Source: Pseudomonas pudica
Lineage (GTDB): Bacteria > Pseudomonadota > Gammaproteobacteria > Pseudomonadales > Pseudomonadaceae
DNA length: 64,000 bases
Assembly: GCF_015680405.1 (NCBI RefSeq)
Contig: NZ_JADLJS010000016.1
Coordinates: 46,680-110,679, forward strand
Reading direction: 5' to 3'
Of this stretch, positions 57,318 through 64,000 are shown piece after piece. Positions within the stretch are counted from its first letter, which is position 1; each line of letters starts with the position of its first letter. The notes under the pieces are model-generated. The model searched no databases. It was given only the letters and a program-made list of their open reading frames with translations, and had not been told where the DNA came from. The position numbers were made by a program, and so were the translations under genes.

Positions 57318-57653
57318 ATGGCCATCACTTCCCAGGACATCTGCAACGCAGCCGACCAGCTCAAGGGCTTTGTCGGTTTTCATGGCAAGCGCGGTGCGCA
57401 TATCGTGCGTTTTTCCGAAGATTCGTTCGGCATGGATGTGGCCGATGCCAGCATCACGCCCTGCTGCGAGTTTGTCTGGCGGCCCGAGCAAGGGCAGCGC
57501 ATGGCCCTGTGCCGCGAACGGCTGGCGCTGTTGCTGGAGCAGCATGTGGATGACCGTTTGAACATCGGTGAACCGCTGCGCACCTACCTGCGCCGGCGCG
57601 ACCTGCCGGAAATCGTGGCAGAGCGCAGTTTGCAGCGGAAGTCCGCTCTGTAA
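57318..57653 (+). CDS. Conserved hypothetical protein (111 residues)
   Basis: 111 residues from ATG 57318, giving MAITSQDICNAADQLKGFVGFHGKRGAHIVRFSEDSFGMDV; the ORF opens 40 codons upstream without similar quality. It is charged and soluble, with CCEFVWRP in the middle and a basic C-terminus. I do not recognise a family. A REP pair follows. Confidence 0.7.
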   Translation: MAITSQDICNAADQLKGFVGFHGKRGAHIVRFSEDSFGMDVADASITPCCEFVWRPEQGQRMALCRERLALLLEQHVDDRLNIGEPLRTYLRRRDLPEIVAERSLQRKSAL

Positions 57654-57700
57654 TAGCGGAGTAACTGCCTCGCTCGAATACCGAAAACCTGGACGATCAC

Positions 57701-57786
57701 TGTGGGAGCGGGCTCACCCGCGAACACCGGCGAAGCCGGTGCCATATACCGCGTCGCATTCTTCGCGGGTGAACCCGCTCCCACAG
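57701..57786. repeat. Paired REP elements, inverted
   Basis: TGTGGGAGCGGGCTCACCCG and its inverted partner (TTCGCGGGTGAACCCGCTCC...) flank ~38 nt, with an inner palindrome CACCGGCGAAGCCGGTG. Same family as 6556 and 35672. Confidence 0.92.
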
Positions 57787-57832
57787 GGGGTGTGCAAGTA
57801 TCAAACCTGGACAAGACGGTTACCTCCACGCG

Positions 57833-60418
57833 CTACAGGGAGGGTGTCGAACGCTGAGATGCCTGCTGCAGCAACGCCTCGAGCGCCGCACTGTCCAGCG
57901 GCCTGCTCAGGTAATAGCCCTGCACTTCATGACAACGGTCCTTCTGCAGTGCCCTGAGCTGCTGCTCGCTTTCCACCCCTTCGGCCGTCACCGTCAGCCC
58001 CATCGCTTCGCCCAGGTTGATGATGGCCTGGACCACGGCGCGGTCGCTGCCGGCGGTGTTGTTCAGCCCGCCGATGAAGCGTTTGTCGATCTTTATGCTG
58101 TCGAACGGGTAGGTGCGCAGGTAGCCCAGCGACGAGTAGCCGGTGCCGAAGTCGTCCATGTTAAGGCGTACGCCCAGCTCCTTGAGCGACAGCATGGTGC
58201 CCAGCGCGCCTTCGATGTCGTTGAGCATCACGTTCTCGGTAATTTCCAGCTCCAGGCGCTGAGCAGGGAAGGCGGTTTCCAGCAGGATCTCGCGTACATC
58301 GGCCACCACATCGCTACGCAGGAACTGCGCCGGTGACAGGTTCACGGAAATCAGTACATCGGCAGGCCAGTCATGGGCAGTGCGGCAGGCTTCGCGCAGC
58401 ACCCAGCGGCCCAGCGCAACAATGATGTCACTCTGTTCGGCCAACGGAATGAAGGTGTCCGGCCCCAGCAACCCCTCCTGCGGATGCTGCCAGCGCAGCA
58501 AAGCCTCGACCGCGACGATGCGCAGGTCGCTGAGGCGGTAGCGCGGCTGGTAGTGCAGCTCGAACTCCTGGTTGCGCAGGGCCCGCCGCATGTCGTTCTC
58601 CAGTTGGCGGCGGTACTGGATCTGCTGGTTCATTTCGGCAGCGAAATAACGCCAGGTGTTCTTGCCATCGGCCTTGGCCTGGTACAGGGCGATATCGGCG
58701 CAGCGGATCAGCTCACCGGCATCGAAGCCCTGGGTACGGGTCTGGGCGACACCGATGCTGGCGCCGACGTGCAGCGGCTGGTTGTCGAAGATGATCGGTT
58801 GCTGCAGCAGGGCGATCAGGCGGGCACAGAAACGGTCGATCTCACTGCGGTTGTCCATGCCGCCGAGCACCAGGAGGAATTCGTCGCCGCCCAGGCGCGC
58901 GACCAGGTCGCCATCGCGGGTGCTGTCGCGCAGGCGGGTCGCTACTTCCTGCAGCACGGCGTCGCCGGCGGTATGGCCAAGGGAATCATTGATAGGCTTG
59001 AAATTGTCCAGGTCCAGCAGCAGCAAGGTCAGTGGCGGTGAATCACTGCCGCGCAACAGGGCTTGCTCGAGGTGCCGGGCGAGCTTGTTGCGGTTGGCCA
59101 GCCCGGTCAGCGGGTCGTGCAGCGAAAGGTGCTGGATGCGCGCATGAGCGTCGACTTCATCGGTGATGTCGCTGGCGGTGCCGCGAAATCCCACAGGCTT
59201 GCCGTCGTACCAGATGGCACGGGCCGAAATCCGGCAGTAGCGGCTCTGGCCATTCTGGTCGCGGTAGGTGCAGCGCAAGTTGGCCAGTTGTTGCGGATCG
59301 GCCACGGCCAGGGCATCCAGCCACGGCGAGAGCGGCGTGGTATCGCAGGCCAGCAACTGATTGAGCGGGTGGCCGAGCCAGTCGTCCACCGAGTAGCCAG
59401 TGACGTTGACAAAGCGTTGCGAAAGGTAGGTCAGGCGTTGTTGTCGATCGGTTTCCCAGATCCAGTCGGAGGCCGACTCGGCCACCGCGCGAAAACGTTG
59501 TTCACTGGCCTCCAGGGCCTGGTTGCTCTGCTGCAGATCGGCGAGCGTGAGGTCTATCGCCCGCGAACTGCGCAAGGCATGGCGGAACAGGTACAGCATG
59601 ACCAGGCCGAGTATCAGCAAGGCACCCGCCAGCGGCGGCAACACTGCCCGCAGCAGCTGATGCCCCGGCAGCGGGCTGCTCCAGGACAAGTGGTAGCCGG
59701 TATCGCCGAGGTCGATGCGCAGGTGGCCGTGCTCCCCCGCATCATCGTTTTCCACATGCATGCCGGACAGGCCGGCATTGCTGCTCAACAGCGCCAGTTT
59801 TTCCTCGGTGAGCTGGTCGACGAACAGCATCACCGGTGCCTGGCGCACCTCGCTATCGGTCACATCCCGGTCCGGGCGTACCGCCGCGGCACTGAGCACT
59901 GCCGGCCAGCCGTTGAACAGGACGAATTGGGTGATCTGTTCACGGGTGATGGCCGCCGCCCGGGCCTGGTCGATGATTGGCTGCAGCGCTGCATCAATAT
60001 AAGTATCGGCCGCCGCCTGGGTAGGCTTGCCTTTGAACAAGCCGTAGGTGGTACGTGCGTCCTCCACCACGAACACGCCTTCATAGCCGCTGGCGCTGTA
60101 CAGCGACTCGCCCACGTTCTTTTCTTCATAGGCCCATTTCCAGTCGGCCTGGCCCGCCAGGTGTTCGAAGGCTGCATCCCACACGGCGTAGCTGGACAGG
60201 AACTGGCGCGAGGCTAGCAGCCGTTGCTCCAGCGCCTTGTTTGCCTGAGAGGCACTGCGCTGGCGCTCCTGATGGTCAAGAGTACCTGCGATATTGAACA
60301 GGGCGCCGAGGATGACCAGGCAGGCCAGGCCGAAAATTGCGCTGAAACCGGCGATCAGTCGACGCACCTGGAAGCGCGGTGCAGGGCTGGCGGGTGGGAG
60401 GTTGGCGGTCCTGGCCAT
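57833..60418 (-). CDS. CHASE4-PAS-GGDEF-EAL c-di-GMP enzyme
   Basis: 861 residues. A membrane helix (residues ~20-45) is followed by a CHASE4-like periplasmic domain (~50-250), a second helix (~255-280), a PAS/PAC domain (~305-420), a GGDEF domain with intact LGGDEF and an RDGD inhibitory site, and an EAL domain with VEALLRWQHP and DDFGTGYSSLG. Both catalytic sets look intact, so synthesis, hydrolysis or both are possible. It is followed by a second c-di-GMP gene. Confidence 0.94.
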   Translation of the reverse strand: MARTANLPPASPAPRFQVRRLIAGFSAIFGLACLVILGALFNIAGTLDHQERQRSASQANKALEQRLLASRQFLSSYAVWDAAFEHLAGQADWKWAYEEKNVGESLYSASGYEGVFVVEDARTTYGLFKGKPTQAAADTYIDAALQPIIDQARAAAITREQITQFVLFNGWPAVLSAAAVRPDRDVTDSEVRQAPVMLFVDQLTEEKLALLSSNAGLSGMHVENDDAGEHGHLRIDLGDTGYHLSWSSPLPGHQLLRAVLPPLAGALLILGLVMLYLFRHALRSSRAIDLTLADLQQSNQALEASEQRFRAVAESASDWIWETDRQQRLTYLSQRFVNVTGYSVDDWLGHPLNQLLACDTTPLSPWLDALAVADPQQLANLRCTYRDQNGQSRYCRISARAIWYDGKPVGFRGTASDITDEVDAHARIQHLSLHDPLTGLANRNKLARHLEQALLRGSDSPPLTLLLLDLDNFKPINDSLGHTAGDAVLQEVATRLRDSTRDGDLVARLGGDEFLLVLGGMDNRSEIDRFCARLIALLQQPIIFDNQPLHVGASIGVAQTRTQGFDAGELIRCADIALYQAKADGKNTWRYFAAEMNQQIQYRRQLENDMRRALRNQEFELHYQPRYRLSDLRIVAVEALLRWQHPQEGLLGPDTFIPLAEQSDIIVALGRWVLREACRTAHDWPADVLISVNLSPAQFLRSDVVADVREILLETAFPAQRLELEITENVMLNDIEGALGTMLSLKELGVRLNMDDFGTGYSSLGYLRTYPFDSIKIDKRFIGGLNNTAGSDRAVVQAIINLGEAMGLTVTAEGVESEQQLRALQKDRCHEVQGYYLSRPLDSAALEALLQQASQRSTPSL

Positions 60419-60469
60419 GCGCGAGCGGCTCCTTCAGGCAGCCTCCCGCCAGTCAGTCAGGAAGGAGGT

Positions 60470-61552
60470 TCAATCAGGATAGGCCAGCCTGAGCGCCGCA
60501 GCGTCGCTGCGGGCAAAATTGACCTGGTCGCGCCCCGCATGCTTGGCAGTGTAAAGCGCCTTGTCCGCCTGTTCGAGCCAGTGCTCGGGTGACTCCAGGT
60601 CGGCCTCGAATGCCGAAAGGCCGATACTCAGGCTGATGCGCAGGTGCGGCAATTGCGGGTTGCGGTAGTTGGCGACCCGCTCGCGCAGGCGCTCCATGGC
60701 CTGGCAGGCCTGGGCTTCGCTTGTATCTGGCAGGATCACGCAGAATTCGTCACCGCCGTAGCGACCGGCCTGGTCGCCTTCGCGCAGATTGTGCCGCACC
60801 TCGGCGCCGAGCTGGCGCAGCACACAATCGCCGACCACGTGGCCGAAGGTGTCGTTGATGGTCTTGAAGTGGTCGATGTCGATCAGGGCAATCACCGCGT
60901 GCTCGTGTTGCTGCTGGCAAGCCTGGAACTTCAGCAGCAGCAGGTCCTTCCAGGCGCCGTGGTTGAGCAGGCCGGTCAGGCTGTCGGTGAGGCTCAGGGC
61001 GCTCAGCCGGCGCTTGTGGTCGGCCAGCTTGATCGCCAACTTGTAGCAGACCCAGCCCAGCGCCAGCGGGTATAGGGTCAGCATCGGCAGGCAGGCATAG
61101 ACCTGCAGTGGCGTCGCGTTCAGTTGCAGCCCGGGGCCCAGCAGCAGGATGGCGACGAGCATGCCCGCCAGCTGGGCCAGCACCCCGCGAACGACCATGC
61201 GTTTGCCGCCGGCGGCGACGTTGTTCATGGTCATCATCGACAGCACTGTCACGCTGGGCAATGGATTGAAATGCATGGCGGCGGTCCAGAACCCACCCAT
61301 CAGGGAGTCCAGTACCAGGTTGCGCTGTTCTGCCTGATAGGGCCCGGCCGAACGGGTGGCCCACAGGTAGGCCACATGCGGCCACAACAAGCCGTTGAAC
61401 AGTAGCAGCAGCCATGCCCATGTGGGCGGTGACAGCGGCGCAATGGCGGCCATGACGCTGAACAGGCCGATCCCCAGGCCGATGGCACGCGGCAGGTAGA
61501 TGCGTTTGGCGAATGAAAGTCCTTTGCCGCTGCGTTTATCCATATTGGTCAT
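60470..61552 (-). CDS. MASE2-GGDEF diguanylate cyclase
   Basis: 360 residues. The MASE2 membrane sensor (residues ~20-175, with KRIYLPRAIGLGIG at the start) is as in AdrA/DgcC. The GGDEF domain is intact: YGGDEFCVIL with an REGD inhibitory site. It likely makes c-di-GMP in response to an unknown membrane cue. It lies 51 nt upstream of the CHASE4 gene on the same strand. ATG 61543 is an alternative start. Confidence 0.95.
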   Translation of the reverse strand: MTNMDKRSGKGLSFAKRIYLPRAIGLGIGLFSVMAAIAPLSPPTWAWLLLLFNGLLWPHVAYLWATRSAGPYQAEQRNLVLDSLMGGFWTAAMHFNPLPSVTVLSMMTMNNVAAGGKRMVVRGVLAQLAGMLVAILLLGPGLQLNATPLQVYACLPMLTLYPLALGWVCYKLAIKLADHKRRLSALSLTDSLTGLLNHGAWKDLLLLKFQACQQQHEHAVIALIDIDHFKTINDTFGHVVGDCVLRQLGAEVRHNLREGDQAGRYGGDEFCVILPDTSEAQACQAMERLRERVANYRNPQLPHLRISLSIGLSAFEADLESPEHWLEQADKALYTAKHAGRDQVNFARSDAAALRLAYPD

Positions 61553-61673
61553 CGTTCTTCTGCTGAAGCACCGTTTATCGCATAACTCGCATGAATATTG
61601 TTGAACAGTGTTTCATCAACGAAAAATGACCTTACAAGCCAATTCACGGTTGATCCGATCACTGTGAGGTAGC

Positions 61674-62765
61674 ATGAACGCTTTCCTGTTGCTAGGAGTG
61701 TTGCTGATGGTCCCTTTGGCCAACTCTGCCGGCGAGCCGGCGCCCCAGCGGGAAGGGCGTTTTCACAATCAGGCGTCATTGCCACCGGATGGCGTATTGA
61801 AGAAGCTGCGCATCGGGCTCAAGTACCTGTTCCTGCGCAAGCCGCCGGAGACCCGGCCGACCACACCGGTCAGCCTCCAGCCCATGACCCGCCAGCAGGT
61901 GCTTGACGCACCTGACCGCAGCCTGTGGCGCCTTGGCCATTCCACGGTATTGCTCAAGCTGCGCGGGCGCTTCTTTATTACCGACCCGGTGTTCGCCGAG
62001 CGTGCCTCGCCGGTGCAGTGGGCCGGCCCACTGCGCTTCCATGCGCCGCCCCTGGCGCTGGACCAGTTGCCGCCGTTGGCTGCGGTGGTACTGTCCCATG
62101 ATCACTTCGATCATCTGGACGAACAGGCGATTCGCCAACTGGCACCGCGCACGAGTGTGTTCTTGGCCCCGCTGGGCGTAGGCAACCTGCTGATGAGCTG
62201 GGGCGTAGCTCCGGCAAAGGTGCGGCAGCTGGATTGGTGGCAGGAAAGCGAGGTCGAGGGCGTGCGCTTTGTCGCCACCCCCGCCCAGCACTTTTCCGGG
62301 CGTGGGCTGCTGGACAGCAACCGGACCTTGTGGGCGTCTTGGGTGATCGTCGACGAGGATGTGCGGGTATTCTTCAGTGGTGATACCGGCTACTTCGATG
62401 GGTTCAAGCAGATTGGCGAGCGATTCGGGCCGTTCGACCTGACCCTGATCGAGACCGGGGCCTACAATGTCGCCTGGCCCGATGTGCACATGCAGCCGGA
62501 GCAGAGCCTGCAGGCTCATCTGGATCTACGCGGGCGCTGGCTGTTGCCGATTCACAATGGCACCTTCGACCTGTCCATCCACGGCTGGCAGGAGCCCTTC
62601 GAGCGCATCCTGGCGCTGGCCAACCAGGCACAGGTGCGCCTGAGCACACCGCAGATGGGAGAGCGCGTCAGTCTTGATTCTCCGCACGCCGGGCAGAACT
62701 GGTGGCAGCCGCGGCCTGTGCGTCCGCGCGGCCAGGCGAACGAGCGCGTGGTAGCGGCACGCTGA
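61674..62765 (+). CDS. MBL-fold hydrolase (NAPE-PLD/RomA-like)
   Basis: 363 residues with an N-terminal signal-like stretch. The zinc motif is HDHFDH in VVLSHDHFDHLDE, with later ligands in TPAQHFSGRG and FSGDTGY. The family splits phosphodiesters or lactones (NAPE-PLD, RomA/YtnP-like). Its exact substrate is unknown. It is convergent with the FNT gene and 3 nt from its stop. Confidence 0.9.
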   Translation: MNAFLLLGVLLMVPLANSAGEPAPQREGRFHNQASLPPDGVLKKLRIGLKYLFLRKPPETRPTTPVSLQPMTRQQVLDAPDRSLWRLGHSTVLLKLRGRFFITDPVFAERASPVQWAGPLRFHAPPLALDQLPPLAAVVLSHDHFDHLDEQAIRQLAPRTSVFLAPLGVGNLLMSWGVAPAKVRQLDWWQESEVEGVRFVATPAQHFSGRGLLDSNRTLWASWVIVDEDVRVFFSGDTGYFDGFKQIGERFGPFDLTLIETGAYNVAWPDVHMQPEQSLQAHLDLRGRWLLPIHNGTFDLSIHGWQEPFERILALANQAQVRLSTPQMGERVSLDSPHAGQNWWQPRPVRPRGQANERVVAAR

Positions 62766-62768
62766 AGT

Positions 62769-63665
62769 TCATTTGTTGCCGTTGTTGCGGCGCGGGGAGG
62801 GTGGCTGGTCCTCTTTCAGTAGCCGTGAGGGCGGTTTGCCGCTGTCGCTGCGCACCTGTGCATGGCTGATCAAGCCGAAGATGAAGCTGCCGCCGATGAT
62901 GTTGCCCGCCAGTGTCGGCAGGGCGAACTCAAGCCAGAAGCTGCTCCAGGTTTCATCGCCGGCCCAGACCAGATAGGACACCTCGACCGAGCCGACCACG
63001 ATATGGGTGAAGTCTCCCAGGGCCATCAGGTAGGTGATCATCAGGATGATCCAGATCTTGGCGTGTTCCATCGACGGGATCATCCAGACCATGGTGGCGA
63101 TCATCCACCCCGATACGATGCCTTTGGCGAACATCTGGCTGATATCGTTCTTCATGACCTTGCGGCCTACCTCCAGGAAGGCCACGTCGGTCTTGCTGTC
63201 GAAGATCGGCAGTTCCAGCATTACCCAGGCCACCAGCAAGGTGCCGGCGAGGTTGCCAAGCAGTACAACGCTCCAAAGGCGAAGCAGGCGCCCGAAGTTG
63301 GCCAGGGTAGGGGCAGTCATTACCGGCAACACGGCGGTCAGGGTGTTTTCGGTGAACAGCTGCTGACGCGCCAGTATCACTGCAAGGAAGCCTGCGCTAT
63401 AGCCGATGCTGGCGACCACCTGAGCGCTGTCCCCCTCCGGCAGGCGGGCGTAGAACAGGCCCATGGCCATGAGCGACAGCCCCATGGACAAGCCCGCGGC
63501 GAGTGCCGACCACCATAGTGCGGCGAGTGTACGTTCCAGCTCCTGATCGCCTTGGTAACGAATGATCTCGTGCAGTACTGCCGCTCGGGGCGGCTGACTG
63601 AGGCTGACTTCCTGCTCCTCGTCCGCCGACAGGCCCGGGGTTTTCTCGCTTTGCGCATCGCTCAT
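62769..63665 (-). CDS. Formate/nitrite transporter (FNT) family channel
   Basis: 298 residues with six main helices. Family features are AALWWSALAAGLSMG, LLGNLAGTLLVAWVMLE, GIVSGWMIATMVWM, and GDFTHIVVGSVEV near the end, with a hydrophilic N-terminus of ~45 residues. It resembles YfdC-type members. The anion is unknown. Confidence 0.93.
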   Translation of the reverse strand: MSDAQSEKTPGLSADEEQEVSLSQPPRAAVLHEIIRYQGDQELERTLAALWWSALAAGLSMGLSLMAMGLFYARLPEGDSAQVVASIGYSAGFLAVILARQQLFTENTLTAVLPVMTAPTLANFGRLLRLWSVVLLGNLAGTLLVAWVMLELPIFDSKTDVAFLEVGRKVMKNDISQMFAKGIVSGWMIATMVWMIPSMEHAKIWIILMITYLMALGDFTHIVVGSVEVSYLVWAGDETWSSFWLEFALPTLAGNIIGGSFIFGLISHAQVRSDSGKPPSRLLKEDQPPSPRRNNGNK

Positions 63666-63722
63666 GGCCGCTACGCTCCATTGGGTGGGGTTTCTCTACA
63701 GATTCGCGGCGCTTTCATTAGT

Positions 63723-63757
63723 TGCCGACGGAAGTAAAACGTCGGCAGAAAGTTTTT
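63723..63757 (+). terminator. Hairpin with T tract upstream of rrn
   Basis: TGCCGACG (63723-63730) and CGTCGGCA (63740-63747) form an 8-bp stem followed by GAAAGTTTTTT. It may insulate the rrn promoters from upstream plus-strand transcription, or lie in the leader of the FNT gene. Confidence 0.6.
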
Positions 63758-63770
63758 TCAGATCAAGGTG

Positions 63771-63798
63771 TTGACTCTGATCTCAAAGCGCGTATTAT
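63771..63798 (+). promoter_or_regulatory. rrn promoter P1
   Basis: TTGACT (63771-63776) and TATTAT (63793-63798) are separated by 16 nt, close to sigma-70 consensus. Confidence 0.75.
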
Positions 63799-63898
63799 TC
63801 GCCTCCTCGCAGCGTTGAACGCTTCGAGGCAAGCGGTAAGTTGTTGAGATTTAAGGCTTTCGAAAGAAACCGGTTGTAAAAAACTTCAAAATAAACGC

Positions 63899-63926
63899 TT
63901 GACAGCAAGTGAGGAAAGCGTAGAAT
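63899..63926 (+). promoter_or_regulatory. rrn promoter P2 with GC-rich discriminator
   Basis: TTGACA (63899-63904), a 16-nt spacer and TAGAAT (63921-63926), followed by GCGCGCCTC. The GC-rich discriminator is typical of growth-rate- and ppGpp-controlled rRNA promoters. Confidence 0.85.
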
Positions 63927-63962
63927 GCGCGCCTCGGTTGAGACGAAACACTCTTAACCAAA

Positions 63963-63975
63963 CGCTCTTTAACAA
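63963..63975 (+). promoter_or_regulatory. rrn boxA antitermination site
   Basis: CGCTCTTTAACAA matches the rrn boxA (TGCTCTTTAACA) bound by NusB/NusE. It marks the leader of a 16S rRNA transcript that continues past the window. Confidence 0.88.
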
Positions 63976-64000
63976 ATCGAATCAAGCAATTCGTGTGGGT

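Larger units (their letters stand above)
63666..64000. other. Ribosomal RNA operon upstream region
   Basis: 335 nt holding a hairpin at 63723-63757, two sigma-70 promoters and an rrn boxA. No protein gene is seen. The 16S rRNA gene itself starts beyond 64000. Confidence 0.85.

Overview
The window is high-GC chromosomal DNA that looks like the Pseudomonas putida group. The evidence is gene content (Rnf remnant-nth, metG, dcd, dinG, pdxH, nhaA, liv/bra, rapA, ccoM, rrn), lipoprotein-rich short operons, and many intergenic inverted repeats of the P. putida REP type. I see no insertion sequence, prophage, integron, CRISPR array or tRNA. About 60 protein genes are supported, and a ribosomal RNA operon leader starts at the right edge.

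Layout. 1-3097 (minus): a reduced Rnf-type operon (A, D, G, E; no B or C) leading into nth, which is cut by the window edge. 3204-7769: metG, apbC/mrp, a cold-shock gene and dcd. 8101-15220 (minus): the ligase-associated DNA repair set (MBL exonuclease, ATP-dependent ligase, Lhr-like helicase, PdeM phosphoesterase), with an M14-like deacylase gene inside it. 15327-20620: a lipoprotein penicillin-acylase homologue, and a MocR regulator divergent from an MFS transporter. 20675-22341 (minus): a tight four-gene operon with two SEC-C proteins. 22501-25128: tandem OmpA/thrombospondin-type-3 lipoproteins, DUF1145 and a collagen-like secreted protein. 25203-34224: CopD, DinG, an agarase-like glycoside hydrolase, an EstB-type serine hydrolase, an OmpA protein with a histone-H1-like tail, PdxH and a glycine-zipper lipoprotein. 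34293-43347 (minus): NhaA, a FAD protein, a lipoprotein and the branched-chain amino acid ABC system. 43707-50400: DUF2288, a beta-hydroxyacid dehydrogenase, an MHYT-GGDEF-EAL protein and RapA. 50562-55375 (plus): a lipoprotein, small proteins including CcoM with an Anr-like box, and a FUSC/DUF1656/HlyD efflux trio. 55416-63665: a divergent SDR/LysR pair, two c-di-GMP enzymes, an MBL hydrolase and a FNT channel. 63771-64000: rrn promoters and boxA.

Strongest leads. (1) The Rnf-derived operon lacks rnfB and rnfC and has lost most of the cysteines that hold the RnfA/RnfE iron-sulphur cluster, but keeps both flavinylation threonines. (2) An orphan ccoM sits under a near-consensus Anr/FNR box. 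(3) A zinc-dependent deacylase-like gene lies inside the ligase-associated repair cluster. (4) An operon encodes a His-rich SEC-C protein and a YchJ protein. (5) Surface or envelope proteins with collagen-like and H1-like tails are present. Nothing here is clearly a new defence or mobile system. All homology calls are from motif recognition by eye and were not checked against a database.
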